Origin: Sphingomonadaceae bacterium
Lineage (GTDB): Bacteria; Pseudomonadota; Alphaproteobacteria; Sphingomonadales; Sphingomonadaceae
Length of the DNA stretch: 12,871 bases
NCBI GenBank assembly: GCA_947442095.1
Contig: CANEVG010000057.1
Coordinates: forward strand, 1 to 12,871
Direction of reading: 5' to 3'
The translations under genes were made by a program, and so were the position numbers. Shown here piece after piece: positions 7,009 to 12,871 of the stretch. The notes beneath the pieces were generated by a model, which was given only the letters and a program-made list of their open reading frames with translations, was not told the origin of the DNA and did not search any database. Within the stretch, counting starts at the first letter, position 1. Each line of letters starts with the position of its first letter.

Positions 7009-8193
7009 ATGCGCGGACTTGTGCTCTTGGCGACAGCCACGCTTGGCGCAGCCTTTTCGCTCGCTGCACCCGTGCAGGCGCAGACCCAGACCTGGGCCCA
7101 GAACAAAGCCGAACCAACCACCCTGCCTGCGCAGAGCGCGGCGGCTGCAGCCGAAGTGCGCGCTGGGGTCGATGCGTGGACCTCGGGGAATTACCAAGCC
7201 GCGGTCAAAGCCTGGCAGGACCCCGCCGCCCGCGGCGACGCCGACGCGCTTTTCAATCTCGGCCAAGCCTACAAGCTTGGCCGGGGCGTGACCAAAGACA
7301 TGGCCAAGGCCGAAGCGATGTACGGCAAGGCCGCCCGGCTCGGCCATCTGCGCGCCGCCGACAACTACGGCCTCCTCCTGTTCCAGACGAACCGCCAGCA
7401 GGCCGCCATGCCCTGGCTGCAATCCGCCGCCGATCGCGGCGAGCCGCGTGCGATGTATGTGCTCGGCGTCGCATCCTACAATGGCGATTATGCGCCCAAA
7501 GATTGGGTGCGCGCCTATGCGCTGATCAGCCGCGCGGCGGCGACTGGCCTGCCGCAGGCGGTGACCAGCCTCGCCACGATGAACGAGACGATCCCGCTGG
7601 CCCAGCGCCAGATGGGCGTTAGCCTGGCCAGCGAGCTGGATCAGAAAGCTGCCGACACGCGCGGACGGGAGCTCGCCGCCGCCGATCTGGGGATCAGCGG
7701 CGGGCCGACACAGCCTGCCCCGCCCCGCCCCGTTTCCCCAACACCTGCGCCCGCGCCGCTACCCACGGCCACACCGATCGAGCGCGTCGATCTGCCGCCA
7801 TCTGCCCCAGTGGCAGCCGACGGCACTGGCATCGAAGAACCGGCCCCCGAAGACCAGATTTATGCCGCCGCAATGCCGCGACCTGCAACGCCCGCGGCGC
7901 AGCCGCCCCGGCAGACTGCGCCCAAACCGACGGTCTCCAAGCCTGCTGCTACCAAGCCTGCTGCGGATAGCGGCCCATGGCGCGTCCAGCTTGGTGCGTT
8001 CGGGATGAAGTCGAATGCCGATGCAATGTGGGCCCGGGTGCGCGGCCGGCCAGAGATCGCAGGCCATGCTCGCGCCGATGTGGGCAGCCCGGTCGCCCGT
8101 CTGTTGGCAACGGGCTATTCGCAGGCCGGCGCACAGCGGGCCTGTGCTGCGCTGAAGGCCGGCGGCTTTGCCTGCCTGGTGACCAGCCATTGA
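7009..8193 (+). CDS. Secreted Sel1-repeat protein with C-terminal SPOR domain
   Basis: A 394-residue exported protein. The ATG at 7009 follows AGGAGA by 11 bases. An N-terminal signal peptide (1-24, ending PVQA before QTQT) lacks a lipobox Cys, so it should be cut by signal peptidase I. Sel1-like/TPR helical repeats fill about 50-200, with typical phrases such as DADALFNLGQAYKLGRGV, AAMPWLQSAADRGEPRAM and AMYVLGVASYNGDY. A Pro/Ala-rich linker (about 230-322) leads to a SPOR domain (about 324-394) that begins GPWRVQLGAFGMKSNADAM and ends FACLVTSH. Sel1/TPR repeats usually bind proteins, and SPOR domains target septal peptidoglycan, so it may act as a periplasmic adaptor at the division site. 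It is divergent from the ParA-like operon, whose last gene has the same TPR-linker-SPOR plan. A DUF418 gene follows immediately downstream. Confidence 0.88.
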   Translation: MRGLVLLATATLGAAFSLAAPVQAQTQTWAQNKAEPTTLPAQSAAAAAEVRAGVDAWTSGNYQAAVKAWQDPAARGDADALFNLGQAYKLGRGVTKDMAKAEAMYGKAARLGHLRAADNYGLLLFQTNRQQAAMPWLQSAADRGEPRAMYVLGVASYNGDYAPKDWVRAYALISRAAATGLPQAVTSLATMNETIPLAQRQMGVSLASELDQKAADTRGRELAAADLGISGGPTQPAPPRPVSPTPAPAPLPTATPIERVDLPPSAPVAADGTGIEEPAPEDQIYAAAMPRPATPAAQPPRQTAPKPTVSKPAATKPAADSGPWRVQLGAFGMKSNADAMWARVRGRPEIAGHARADVGSPVARLLATGYSQAGAQRACAALKAGGFACLVTSH

Positions 8194-8245
8194 GCGCCTG
8201 ACCGCTACGGACACACCCGGTCTGCGCATTGCCGGGATAGATTTC

Positions 8246-9415
8246 GTGCGCGGGGTCGCCGTGCTCGGCATCCTTGCTATCAACGTCACCGGTTTCTGGG
8301 GGCCGACACTCGCCAGCTTCAGTCCGCTGCTTCCGCGCCCTGATCCCGGCGGCACGCTTTGGTTTGCGGCGGCCTATGTGTTGTTCGAAGGCAAGATGCG
8401 CGGCCTGTTCACGCTGCTGTTCGGGGCGAGCATGGTGCTGTTTGCCGAGGCGGCAGATCGGCGCGGGGCGCATGCTGATTGGGTGCAGGCCCGGCGGCTC
8501 TGCTGGCTCGCGCTGTTCGGCTATGCCCACTACTTGTTGTTTTGGTGGGGAGATATCTTGTTTCCCTATGCGGTCTGCGGGCTCATGGCGCTTTCGCTGC
8601 GGCGGCTGGAACCCGCACCGCTCGCAGCCGCTGCGCTGGTGCTGTTCTTGGTCAGCCACGGCCTCGATGCGATAAGCGATATTGCCGGGATCGCGGCCGA
8701 GCAGCGCGTGCTGGCCGGACGCGGCAGCCCCGCTGAAGTGGCCGAACAGGCAGCGATGATGGGCCGCATCGCAGTCTCGATCAGCGCGGACATGCGCATC
8801 TTGAACGCCGGGTTTCTAGATGCGCTGCACTTGCGCTTCACTGCGGCCCCGTTCCTGCCGTTTGAAACCGCGGGCGCAACTTTTGCCGAAACCTTCCCGC
8901 TGATCCTGCTTGGCATGGCCGCCCTGCGCAGCGGCCTGTTCACGGGCGAATGGAGCGAACGCACGCTGCGCCGGATCGCCGTGATCGGAACCGGTGCCGG
9001 TGGCGCGCTGAGCCTTGCGCTTATCGGCTGGAGCTGGACGCACCAGTTCCCGCTGCGCGCGATGTTTGCGATGATGGGTTCGCTCGCAGCCCTGCCGCAT
9101 CTGCTGATGGCTTTCGGCTATCTCGCCGCGCTGCTGCTGCTCTGGCCAAGGCTGGCCAGCAGCGCGGCGGCGCAACACCTCGCCGCTGCGGGGCGCTGCG
9201 CCTTCACCAATTATATCGGCACCACCGTCATGATGACCGCGCTGTTTTCCGGCTGGGGCCTAGCCCTAGGCGGCACCCTGCCGCGCGGGCTTCTGCCGCT
9301 GTTCTTGCTGCTCGGCTGGGCGGCCATGCTGGTCTGGCCAAAGCCATGGCTCGCCCGCTTCGGCATCGGCCCGCTGGAAGGCCTGTGGCGGCAGCTGACA
9401 TGGTGGAAAATCTAG
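8246..9415 (+). CDS. DUF418 family multispanning membrane protein
   Basis: Polytopic inner-membrane protein of unknown function, with about nine or ten hydrophobic segments. The C-terminal part carries the DUF418 signature: GRCAFTNYIGTT, then hydrophobic segments, then GIGPLEGLWRQLTWWK at the end. GTG at 8246 is the first standard start codon after an in-frame stop at 8180, but it is probably not the true start. The codons just before it read LRIAGIDF, and with VRGVAVLGILAIN they complete the family's N-terminal pattern (RI..LD..RG.A.LGI...N). Upstream only ATT at 8189 and CTG at 8198 or 8222 could initiate; ATT 8189 overlaps the preceding TGA and lies six bases after GGTGA. The full protein would then have about 400 residues. 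Its stop shares CTAG with the convergent retropepsin gene. Related proteins are often described as possible transporters, without proof. Confidence 0.87.
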   Translation: MRGVAVLGILAINVTGFWGPTLASFSPLLPRPDPGGTLWFAAAYVLFEGKMRGLFTLLFGASMVLFAEAADRRGAHADWVQARRLCWLALFGYAHYLLFWWGDILFPYAVCGLMALSLRRLEPAPLAAAALVLFLVSHGLDAISDIAGIAAEQRVLAGRGSPAEVAEQAAMMGRIAVSISADMRILNAGFLDALHLRFTAAPFLPFETAGATFAETFPLILLGMAALRSGLFTGEWSERTLRRIAVIGTGAGGALSLALIGWSWTHQFPLRAMFAMMGSLAALPHLLMAFGYLAALLLLWPRLASSAAAQHLAAAGRCAFTNYIGTTVMMTALFSGWGLALGGTLPRGLLPLFLLLGWAAMLVWPKPWLARFGIGPLEGLWRQLTWWKI

Positions 9416-10089
9416 ATCGCCGCTGCGTCCGCATCCGGCTGCGGCTTTCGCGGGGTCAGGATCAACACGCCGTCTTCCACCCGCCAGCCCTTCAGCCGCG
9501 TGAGGAAATTCATGCCCAGCACATTGGGGCCGTTCGCCCCCGGCATCACGATGGCGGCAAGGTCCCGCGCCGCGATCGAGCCGAAGCGCAGGCTGGCAAT
9601 GCGCGCCGGGGCTGCCATCACCGTGCCGTTTGCGGTCTCCACCGTGGCATCGCCCTGAAGGGGATCAGGCTCGATCCCCGCCGCTTCGGCCAAGTCCTGC
9701 GAAATCGCGGTCACCGTCGCGCCCGTATCGACCATCAACCGCAGACGCGTGCCATTGAGGCGGGCGGTGATCCAGTAGTGCCCATCAGGACTGAGCGGAA
9801 TGCGCGTCTCGCCGCCCGAAACCGTCTGCGGCTGCGCGCCGACGGCATGCAGCGCGGCATCGAACGACGGGTCCATCCGCACGAAGCGCAGCACGGCGAG
9901 GCCGAACACCGCGAGCAGCAGCACATTGCCGCCGAGCCGCACAGCGCCGCCTAGCCTGGGCAGACGGGAAAGCAGCGCACCGCCCACCACGATCAGCACC
10001 AGCGCCGCGCACGTCGCGGCAAACAGGGGCGAGAGGTGGCCCAGCCAAGGCGCTTCGGCTTCCAGCCATGCATATATCTGCGTCATCAT
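9412..10089 (-). CDS. Membrane-anchored retropepsin-like aspartic protease (TIGR02281 type)
   Basis: A 225-residue protein starting at the ATG at 10089 (a second ATG follows directly at 10086). Two hydrophobic segments, about 21-40 and 53-70, anchor it. The rest forms a single retropepsin-like domain, presumably periplasmic. The active site is VDTGATVTAIS with catalytic Asp121, and the domain closes with NVLGMNFLTRLKGWRVEDGVLIL (189-211), typical of bacterial clan AA single-domain proteases, which dimerise to make a two-Asp active site. AAAGGGCGG just upstream supplies a weak ribosome binding site. Its TAG overlaps the DUF418 stop on the other strand. It is divergent from the transglutaminase-like gene across 93 bp. 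The substrate is unknown. Confidence 0.9.
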   Translation of the reverse strand: MMTQIYAWLEAEAPWLGHLSPLFAATCAALVLIVVGGALLSRLPRLGGAVRLGGNVLLLAVFGLAVLRFVRMDPSFDAALHAVGAQPQTVSGGETRIPLSPDGHYWITARLNGTRLRLMVDTGATVTAISQDLAEAAGIEPDPLQGDATVETANGTVMAAPARIASLRFGSIAARDLAAIVMPGANGPNVLGMNFLTRLKGWRVEDGVLILTPRKPQPDADAAAI

Positions 10090-10182
10090 CCGCCCTTTAG
10101 CACATCCAACCTTTCATCGTCCTGAAACGCAGCCTATCCACTTTGGTGCAGCGGCCTTTCCGGCCTCCGCCCCGGATACCCC

Positions 10183-10974
10183 ATGCACCTTACCATTGCG
10201 ACGCGTCTGGCCTGGCACTGCAAGGGGCCGACCGACATTCTCCTACAGATCGAGGCTGCAGCGGCAGATGGCCAGCGGCTCCTGTCGAGCGCGCTCGATT
10301 GCACGCCCACCAGCCATTTCGCCCGGGTACCAGCGCAGGATGGGATCGGGGAACGGATCTGGCTCCATCAGGAAGGCGATTGCGCAGTGACCTATAACGC
10401 CGAGGTCGAAGTGCTGCGCCAGAAGACGCCGCTTCCCGCCCTCACCGCCGTGCCGCCGCACCGCTTGCCGGGCGAGGCAGTGCCTTATCTCATGGATTCG
10501 CGCTATTGCCCCGCCAGCCGCTTCTCGCCGTTTGTCGATGAAGAATTCGCCGAAACCGAAGGCGGCGCGAAAATCGCCGCAATGGCCGCCTGGATCGCCG
10601 GGCATTATCGCTATGTGCCCGGCACCAGTGATGCCTCCACCACCGCGATTGACAGCTTTGTCGAACGGCGCGGCGTGTGCCGCGATTATGCTCACACCTT
10701 GATCTGCTTTGCCCGCGCCGCCGCCATCCCGGCACGCTTTACCAGCGGCTACGGCGCCAAGGTCAAGCCGCAGGATTTCCACGCGGTCGCCGAAGTGTGG
10801 CTGGCGGATGCCGCTGGCGTAGGCGATTGGCGTGTGGTCGACCCGACGGGCATGGCCGATGCCACCTCGTTTGCGCGGATCGCGGTGGGGCGCGATGCTG
10901 CGGACACCAGCTTCCTCACCAGCTTCGGCCAGGCCGATCTGCGCCATCTGGCAATCGAGGTGCGCGAAACCTGA
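10183..10974 (+). CDS. Transglutaminase-like cysteine peptidase family protein
   Basis: A 263-residue protein without signal peptide or membrane segments, so probably cytoplasmic. The N-terminal half (about 1-105) is the beta-rich region typical of bacterial transglutaminase-like proteins. The core domain has the complete triad: Cys166 in ERRGVCRDYAHT, His200 in PQDFHAVAEVWL and Asp220 in RVVDPTG. The SRYCPASRF segment (106-114) before the core is also characteristic. Bacterial members usually act as proteases or peptidases rather than cross-linking enzymes; no substrate can be named from sequence. The ribosome binding site before the ATG at 10183 is weak. Terminator-like hairpins follow the stop, so it seems to be a single-gene unit, divergent from the retropepsin gene. 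Confidence 0.9.
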   Translation: MHLTIATRLAWHCKGPTDILLQIEAAAADGQRLLSSALDCTPTSHFARVPAQDGIGERIWLHQEGDCAVTYNAEVEVLRQKTPLPALTAVPPHRLPGEAVPYLMDSRYCPASRFSPFVDEEFAETEGGAKIAAMAAWIAGHYRYVPGTSDASTTAIDSFVERRGVCRDYAHTLICFARAAAIPARFTSGYGAKVKPQDFHAVAEVWLADAAGVGDWRVVDPTGMADATSFARIAVGRDAADTSFLTSFGQADLRHLAIEVRET

Positions 10975-10983
10975 GCCCTTTTA

Positions 10984-11006
10984 GAACTTCGCGAGATGCG
11001 AAGTTC
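10984..11006. terminator. Hairpin downstream of the transglutaminase-like gene
   Basis: Perfect 9-bp inverted repeat GAACTTCGC (10984-10992) and GCGAAGTTC (10998-11006) with loop GAGAT, ten bases after the stop codon. No T-run follows, so it may act as a factor-dependent or weak terminator or protect the 3' end of the mRNA. It directly precedes the larger palindrome at 11011-11105 and may belong to the same element. Confidence 0.45.
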
Positions 11007-11010
11007 AGTG

Positions 11011-11105
11011 CGGCACCGGCCCTCTCCCCCGCCCCCTGTTCAAACGTGGGCCACCCGCAAGAGTATCCTGAATGGGTGGCCGGGCAGGGGAGAGGACCGG
11101 TGCCG
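11011..11105. repeat. Large nested palindrome, REP/REPIN-like intergenic element
   Basis: A 95-bp imperfect palindrome in the non-coding spacer. The outer arms at 11011-11034 and 11082-11105 are complementary at 22 of 24 positions (left arm begins CGGCACCGG and runs through CCTCTCCCC). Inside lies a second perfect inverted pair, GGCCACCC (11049-11056) and GGGTGGCC (11074-11081). The CCTCTCCCC/GGGGAGAGG core is of a type commonly seen as dispersed intergenic palindromes in GC-rich proteobacteria. Whether it is repeated in this genome cannot be seen here. It could fold as a long branched hairpin and end transcription, or be a relic of a REP-type transposition system. Confidence 0.65.
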
Positions 11106-11106
11106 C

Positions 11107-11242
11107 GCTGTCCGAAACGCAGCGCTATAAACCATGCCTCTTAATGCGCAGAAGCCCCGGCGTCCCTGGGCGGGACGCGGCTGGAATGGCGCTCGCTTCC
11201 CTCGGCGTTTACGCTATTTTGAAAGGGAAAGGAGCGCCGCTG
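11107..11242. promoter_or_regulatory. Leader region of the L,D-transpeptidase gene
   Basis: Non-coding stretch between the palindrome and the gene start. The reading frame is open upstream to 11072, but the extra residues are unlike the family, and the strong AAAGGAG (11228-11234), eight bases before the ATG at 11243, fixes the start. A GC-rich hairpin GCGTCCC (11160-11166) / GGGACGC (11172-11178) with a 5-base loop lies in it. TATAAA at 11126-11131 could be part of a -10 box, but I cannot pair it with a -35 box. Confidence 0.35.
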
Positions 11243-11959
11243 ATGCCATTCCAGTCCCTGGTCAACCTGCTTCGCACCCGCTCGATCAGCGCACCGCTCG
11301 GCTTCATCGCCATGTCGCTCGCCTCGCTGCTGGCGTTTCATGTAGGCAAGGATATGGCGCAAGTGATGTTCGGTGGAGCGGGGGCCGAGGCCCGTGCCGC
11401 GCCGGCGGCCCCCAAGCCGCTGCTAGTCGCCGCCCCGAACGCGATCCTGGCACCGGCTCCAGTGGATAGCCCCTTCGTGGTCAAGTCGATCCTCAAGATC
11501 AACGAACCGATCAAGTTCGGTCAGTTCTTCTGGGACGAGAGCGCCGCCAGCACAGGTCCAATCGTGGTGACGGTCGATCTGCAGGCACGCACGATCTCGG
11601 TGTTCCGCGATGGTCACGAGATTGGCGCAGCCGCGATCCTCAAGGGCTATGGCGAGAAGCCCACTCCCACCGGCGTGTTCCCGGTCACCCAGAAGGACGC
11701 CGACCACGTCTCCAACATATATGACGCGGCGATGCCCTGGATGATGCGCCTGACCGCCGACGGCGTTGCTATCCACGGCAGCAAGGTGGAGCGCGGCTTT
11801 GCCACCAACGGCTGCATCGGGGTGCCCGACGAGTTCGCCAAGCGCCTTTTCGGCATCGCCACGCTGGGCGACAAGGTGATCATCACCGACGGCAAGCGCC
11901 TCGATATCGGGCAGTCCATCCTGCACCCGGAAGACCACACACCCAACGCAGGCGCGTAG
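11243..11959 (+). CDS. L,D-transpeptidase (YkuD) family protein with GCIG active site
   Basis: A 238-residue membrane-anchored protein starting at the ATG at 11243, with AAAGGAG eight bases upstream. A hydrophobic segment at about 18-33 acts as an anchor or uncleaved signal. An Ala/Pro-rich stretch (about 44-78) leads to the YkuD domain (about 105-216), with GPIVVTVDLQARTISVF at its start, TPTGVFPVTQKD (141-152), His178 in AIHGS, and the catalytic Cys191 in TNGCIGVPDEF. These enzymes form 3-3 cross-links in peptidoglycan or attach proteins to it in the periplasm. The canonical S-H-G-C-I-R motif reads T-N-G-C-I-G: nucleophile and upstream His are kept, but the usual Arg is Gly. I believe this variant recurs in sphingomonads, so it is probably active. 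It converges on the SDR gene with a seven-base gap. Confidence 0.88.
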   Translation: MPFQSLVNLLRTRSISAPLGFIAMSLASLLAFHVGKDMAQVMFGGAGAEARAAPAAPKPLLVAAPNAILAPAPVDSPFVVKSILKINEPIKFGQFFWDESAASTGPIVVTVDLQARTISVFRDGHEIGAAAILKGYGEKPTPTGVFPVTQKDADHVSNIYDAAMPWMMRLTADGVAIHGSKVERGFATNGCIGVPDEFAKRLFGIATLGDKVIITDGKRLDIGQSILHPEDHTPNAGA

Positions 11960-11966
11960 CAGGCCC

Positions 11967-12749
11967 CTACCTCGGCGCCATGCGGATCGCGCCGTCGAGC
12001 CGGATCGCCTGCCCGTTGAAATAGGAATTGCGCACCAGTTCCATCGCAAGGCTGGCGTATTCCTCGGGCCGGCCGAGGCGCTTGGGAAACGGGACCGAAG
12101 CGTTCAGCCCGTCCAGCACCTTTTCCGGCAGGCGGCCCAGCAGCGGCGTATCGAAAATGCCCGGCAGGATCGCGTTGACCCGAATGCCAAGGTCCATCAG
12201 ATCGCGCGCCATCGGCAGCACCAGCCCGACCACGCCCGCCTTCAGCGAACCATAGGCGACCTGCCCGATCTGCGCATCCTGCGCCGCGACCGAAGCGGTC
12301 AGCACGATCAACCCGCGCTCGCCGTCTTCCATGGGATCGAGCGCCGCCATGCCCAGCGCGGACAGGCTGGCAATGCGGTAGCTGGAAACGAGGATGCCCT
12401 CGGCGGCATAAGCATAATCCTCGGTCGAAAGCCGGGTGAACTCGCCGGTCTCGCGGTTGCGGCTGATGGTCTTGCCCTTGCGGCTGGTCATCGCGCAGTG
12501 CACGCAGACGCGCTCCTGCCCATGCGCGGCGCGGGCAGCGGCAAGGCCTGCCACAACCGACTCTTCGCTGGTGATATCGACGCGCACGAACAGCCCGTCG
12601 ATGGCAGTGGCAACTTCGCGCCCCGCGTCCTCGTTCACATCGAAAATCGCGACTTTTGCGCCTGCAGCCGCCAATGCCTCCGCCGTCGCGCGGCCCAGCC
12701 CCGATGCGGCGCCCGTGACAACCGCAGCCGTGTTGTTATCGATTTTCAT
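11967..12749 (-). CDS. Short-chain dehydrogenase/reductase, HSD10 (3-hydroxyacyl-CoA dehydrogenase type 2)-like
   Basis: A 260-residue cytoplasmic SDR starting at the ATG at 12749, with GGAGAGG six bases upstream. The cofactor motif TGAASGLG is at 12-19, and Asp38 after the second strand predicts NAD(H) preference. Catalytic Ser153 (LTAS) and YGSLK (Tyr166, Lys170) are present. The C-terminus, from GRPEEYASLAMELV to NGQAIRLDGAIRMAPR, closely follows the HSD10/type 2 3-hydroxyacyl-CoA dehydrogenase pattern. Two features are odd: the NNAG motif reads VHCA (83-86), and the position of the catalytic Asn in the VN..G segment reads EGIL (117-120). Activity on 3-hydroxyacyl-CoA is therefore only a guess; it may use another substrate or be impaired. 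The gene before it on the same strand ends 56 bases upstream, so the two may be co-transcribed. Confidence 0.86.
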   Translation of the reverse strand: MKIDNNTAAVVTGAASGLGRATAEALAAAGAKVAIFDVNEDAGREVATAIDGLFVRVDITSEESVVAGLAAARAAHGQERVCVHCAMTSRKGKTISRNRETGEFTRLSTEDYAYAAEGILVSSYRIASLSALGMAALDPMEDGERGLIVLTASVAAQDAQIGQVAYGSLKAGVVGLVLPMARDLMDLGIRVNAILPGIFDTPLLGRLPEKVLDGLNASVPFPKRLGRPEEYASLAMELVRNSYFNGQAIRLDGAIRMAPR

Positions 12750-12755
12750 GCCTTG

Positions 12756-12793
12756 CCTCTCCTTTAAGCGAACGGTTAAACCGCTTGGAGAGG
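12756..12793 (-). promoter_or_regulatory. Hairpin enclosing the ribosome binding site of the SDR gene
   Basis: On the minus strand CCTCTCC-AAGCG (12793-12782) can pair with CGCTT-AAA-GGAGAGG (12770-12756). This gives 7 + 5 base pairs with a 3-base bulge and an 11-base loop. The distal arm is the ribosome binding site GGAGAGG, six bases from the ATG. The loop region also contains CGGTTTAACCG, an 11-bp palindrome that could alternatively be a protein-binding site. The structure would mask the ribosome binding site, but function is not shown. Confidence 0.5.
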
Positions 12794-12805
12794 GCGTGCA
12801 AGACC

Positions 12806-12871
12806 TCAAAGAATATCGAACTCTTCTCCCAGCGCGCTGCGCAGCTTGTCGAGCGCCTGCGCTTTCAGCTG
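12806..12871 (-). CDS. C-terminal end of an unidentified leftward gene (partial)
   Basis: The minus strand is open from the right edge to a TGA at 12806-12808. It encodes about 21 residues, with LDKLRSALGEEFDIL at the end. Codon use and the amphipathic, charged sequence look like real protein. The stop lies 56 bases before the SDR start on the same strand, so the two genes may form an operon. Too little is present to name a family. Confidence 0.5.
   Translation of the reverse strand, partial: QLKAQALDKLRSALGEEFDIL

Noticed and set aside
7949..8659. 236-codon minus-strand frame opposite the Sel1-SPOR and DUF418 genes
   Set aside because: Gln/Arg/His-rich shadow frame without a ribosome binding site; both opposing genes are well supported.
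8950..9954. 334-codon plus-strand frame spanning DUF418 and retropepsin genes
   Set aside because: Out of frame with DUF418 and antisense to retropepsin; Arg/His-rich with no domain pattern.
11072..11242. N-terminal extension of the L,D-transpeptidase frame
   Set aside because: The extra residues cover part of the palindrome and hairpins, look non-coding, and a strong ribosome binding site precedes the ATG at 11243.
1..12871. Mobile element, prophage, CRISPR array, tRNA or rRNA
   Set aside because: No transposase, integrase, direct-repeat array, cloverleaf or rRNA-like sequence was seen; composition is even and gene content is chromosomal.

Overview
The window looks like chromosomal DNA from a high-GC alphaproteobacterium, most likely Sphingomonadales (Erythrobacter/Novosphingobium/Sphingomonas type). 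That is inferred from GC-rich codon use, tight gene packing and the recognisable families. There are no tRNA or rRNA genes, insertion sequences, CRISPR arrays or phage genes. Eleven protein genes can be supported, plus a very short C-terminal gene fragment at the right edge.

Left part (1-4030). A 67-kDa-type signal peptide peptidase SppA, cut by the window edge, is transcribed leftward. Back to back with it is a rightward pyrimidine operon: pyrB (aspartate carbamoyltransferase) overlaps by ATGA with a dihydroorotase-like gene. That second gene has lost most metal ligands and the catalytic Asp, so it is best read as a non-catalytic PyrC' partner of PyrB, as known in Pseudomonas, and not as a working dihydroorotase. 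A hairpin over its stop codon separates it from the next, convergent gene.

Middle part (4028-8193). A leftward three-gene operon encodes an orphan ParA-like ATPase, a protein with a C-terminal ribbon-helix-helix domain, and a TPR lipoprotein ending in a peptidoglycan-binding SPOR domain. Divergent from it is a secreted Sel1-repeat protein that also ends in a SPOR domain. The roughly 290-bp spacer between them is locally AT-rich and carries three TTAAC elements. ParA and RHH could form a cytoplasmic positioning pair and the two SPOR proteins the envelope side of a division- or septum-linked module. This is the most interesting locus in the window, but the link is inferred from gene order.

Right part (8189-12871). 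A DUF418 membrane protein directly follows the Sel1-SPOR gene, and its conserved N-terminus seems to require a non-standard start codon. It converges on a membrane-anchored retropepsin-like aspartic protease with which it shares a CTAG stop overlap. A divergent transglutaminase-like cysteine protease/peptidase follows, then a roughly 270-bp spacer with three hairpins, including a large nested palindrome. After that come an L,D-transpeptidase with a variant GCIG active site and, convergent, a short-chain dehydrogenase (HSD10-like) that lacks two usual SDR motifs and whose ribosome binding site lies inside a predicted hairpin. The last 66 bases hold the C-terminus of another leftward reading frame.
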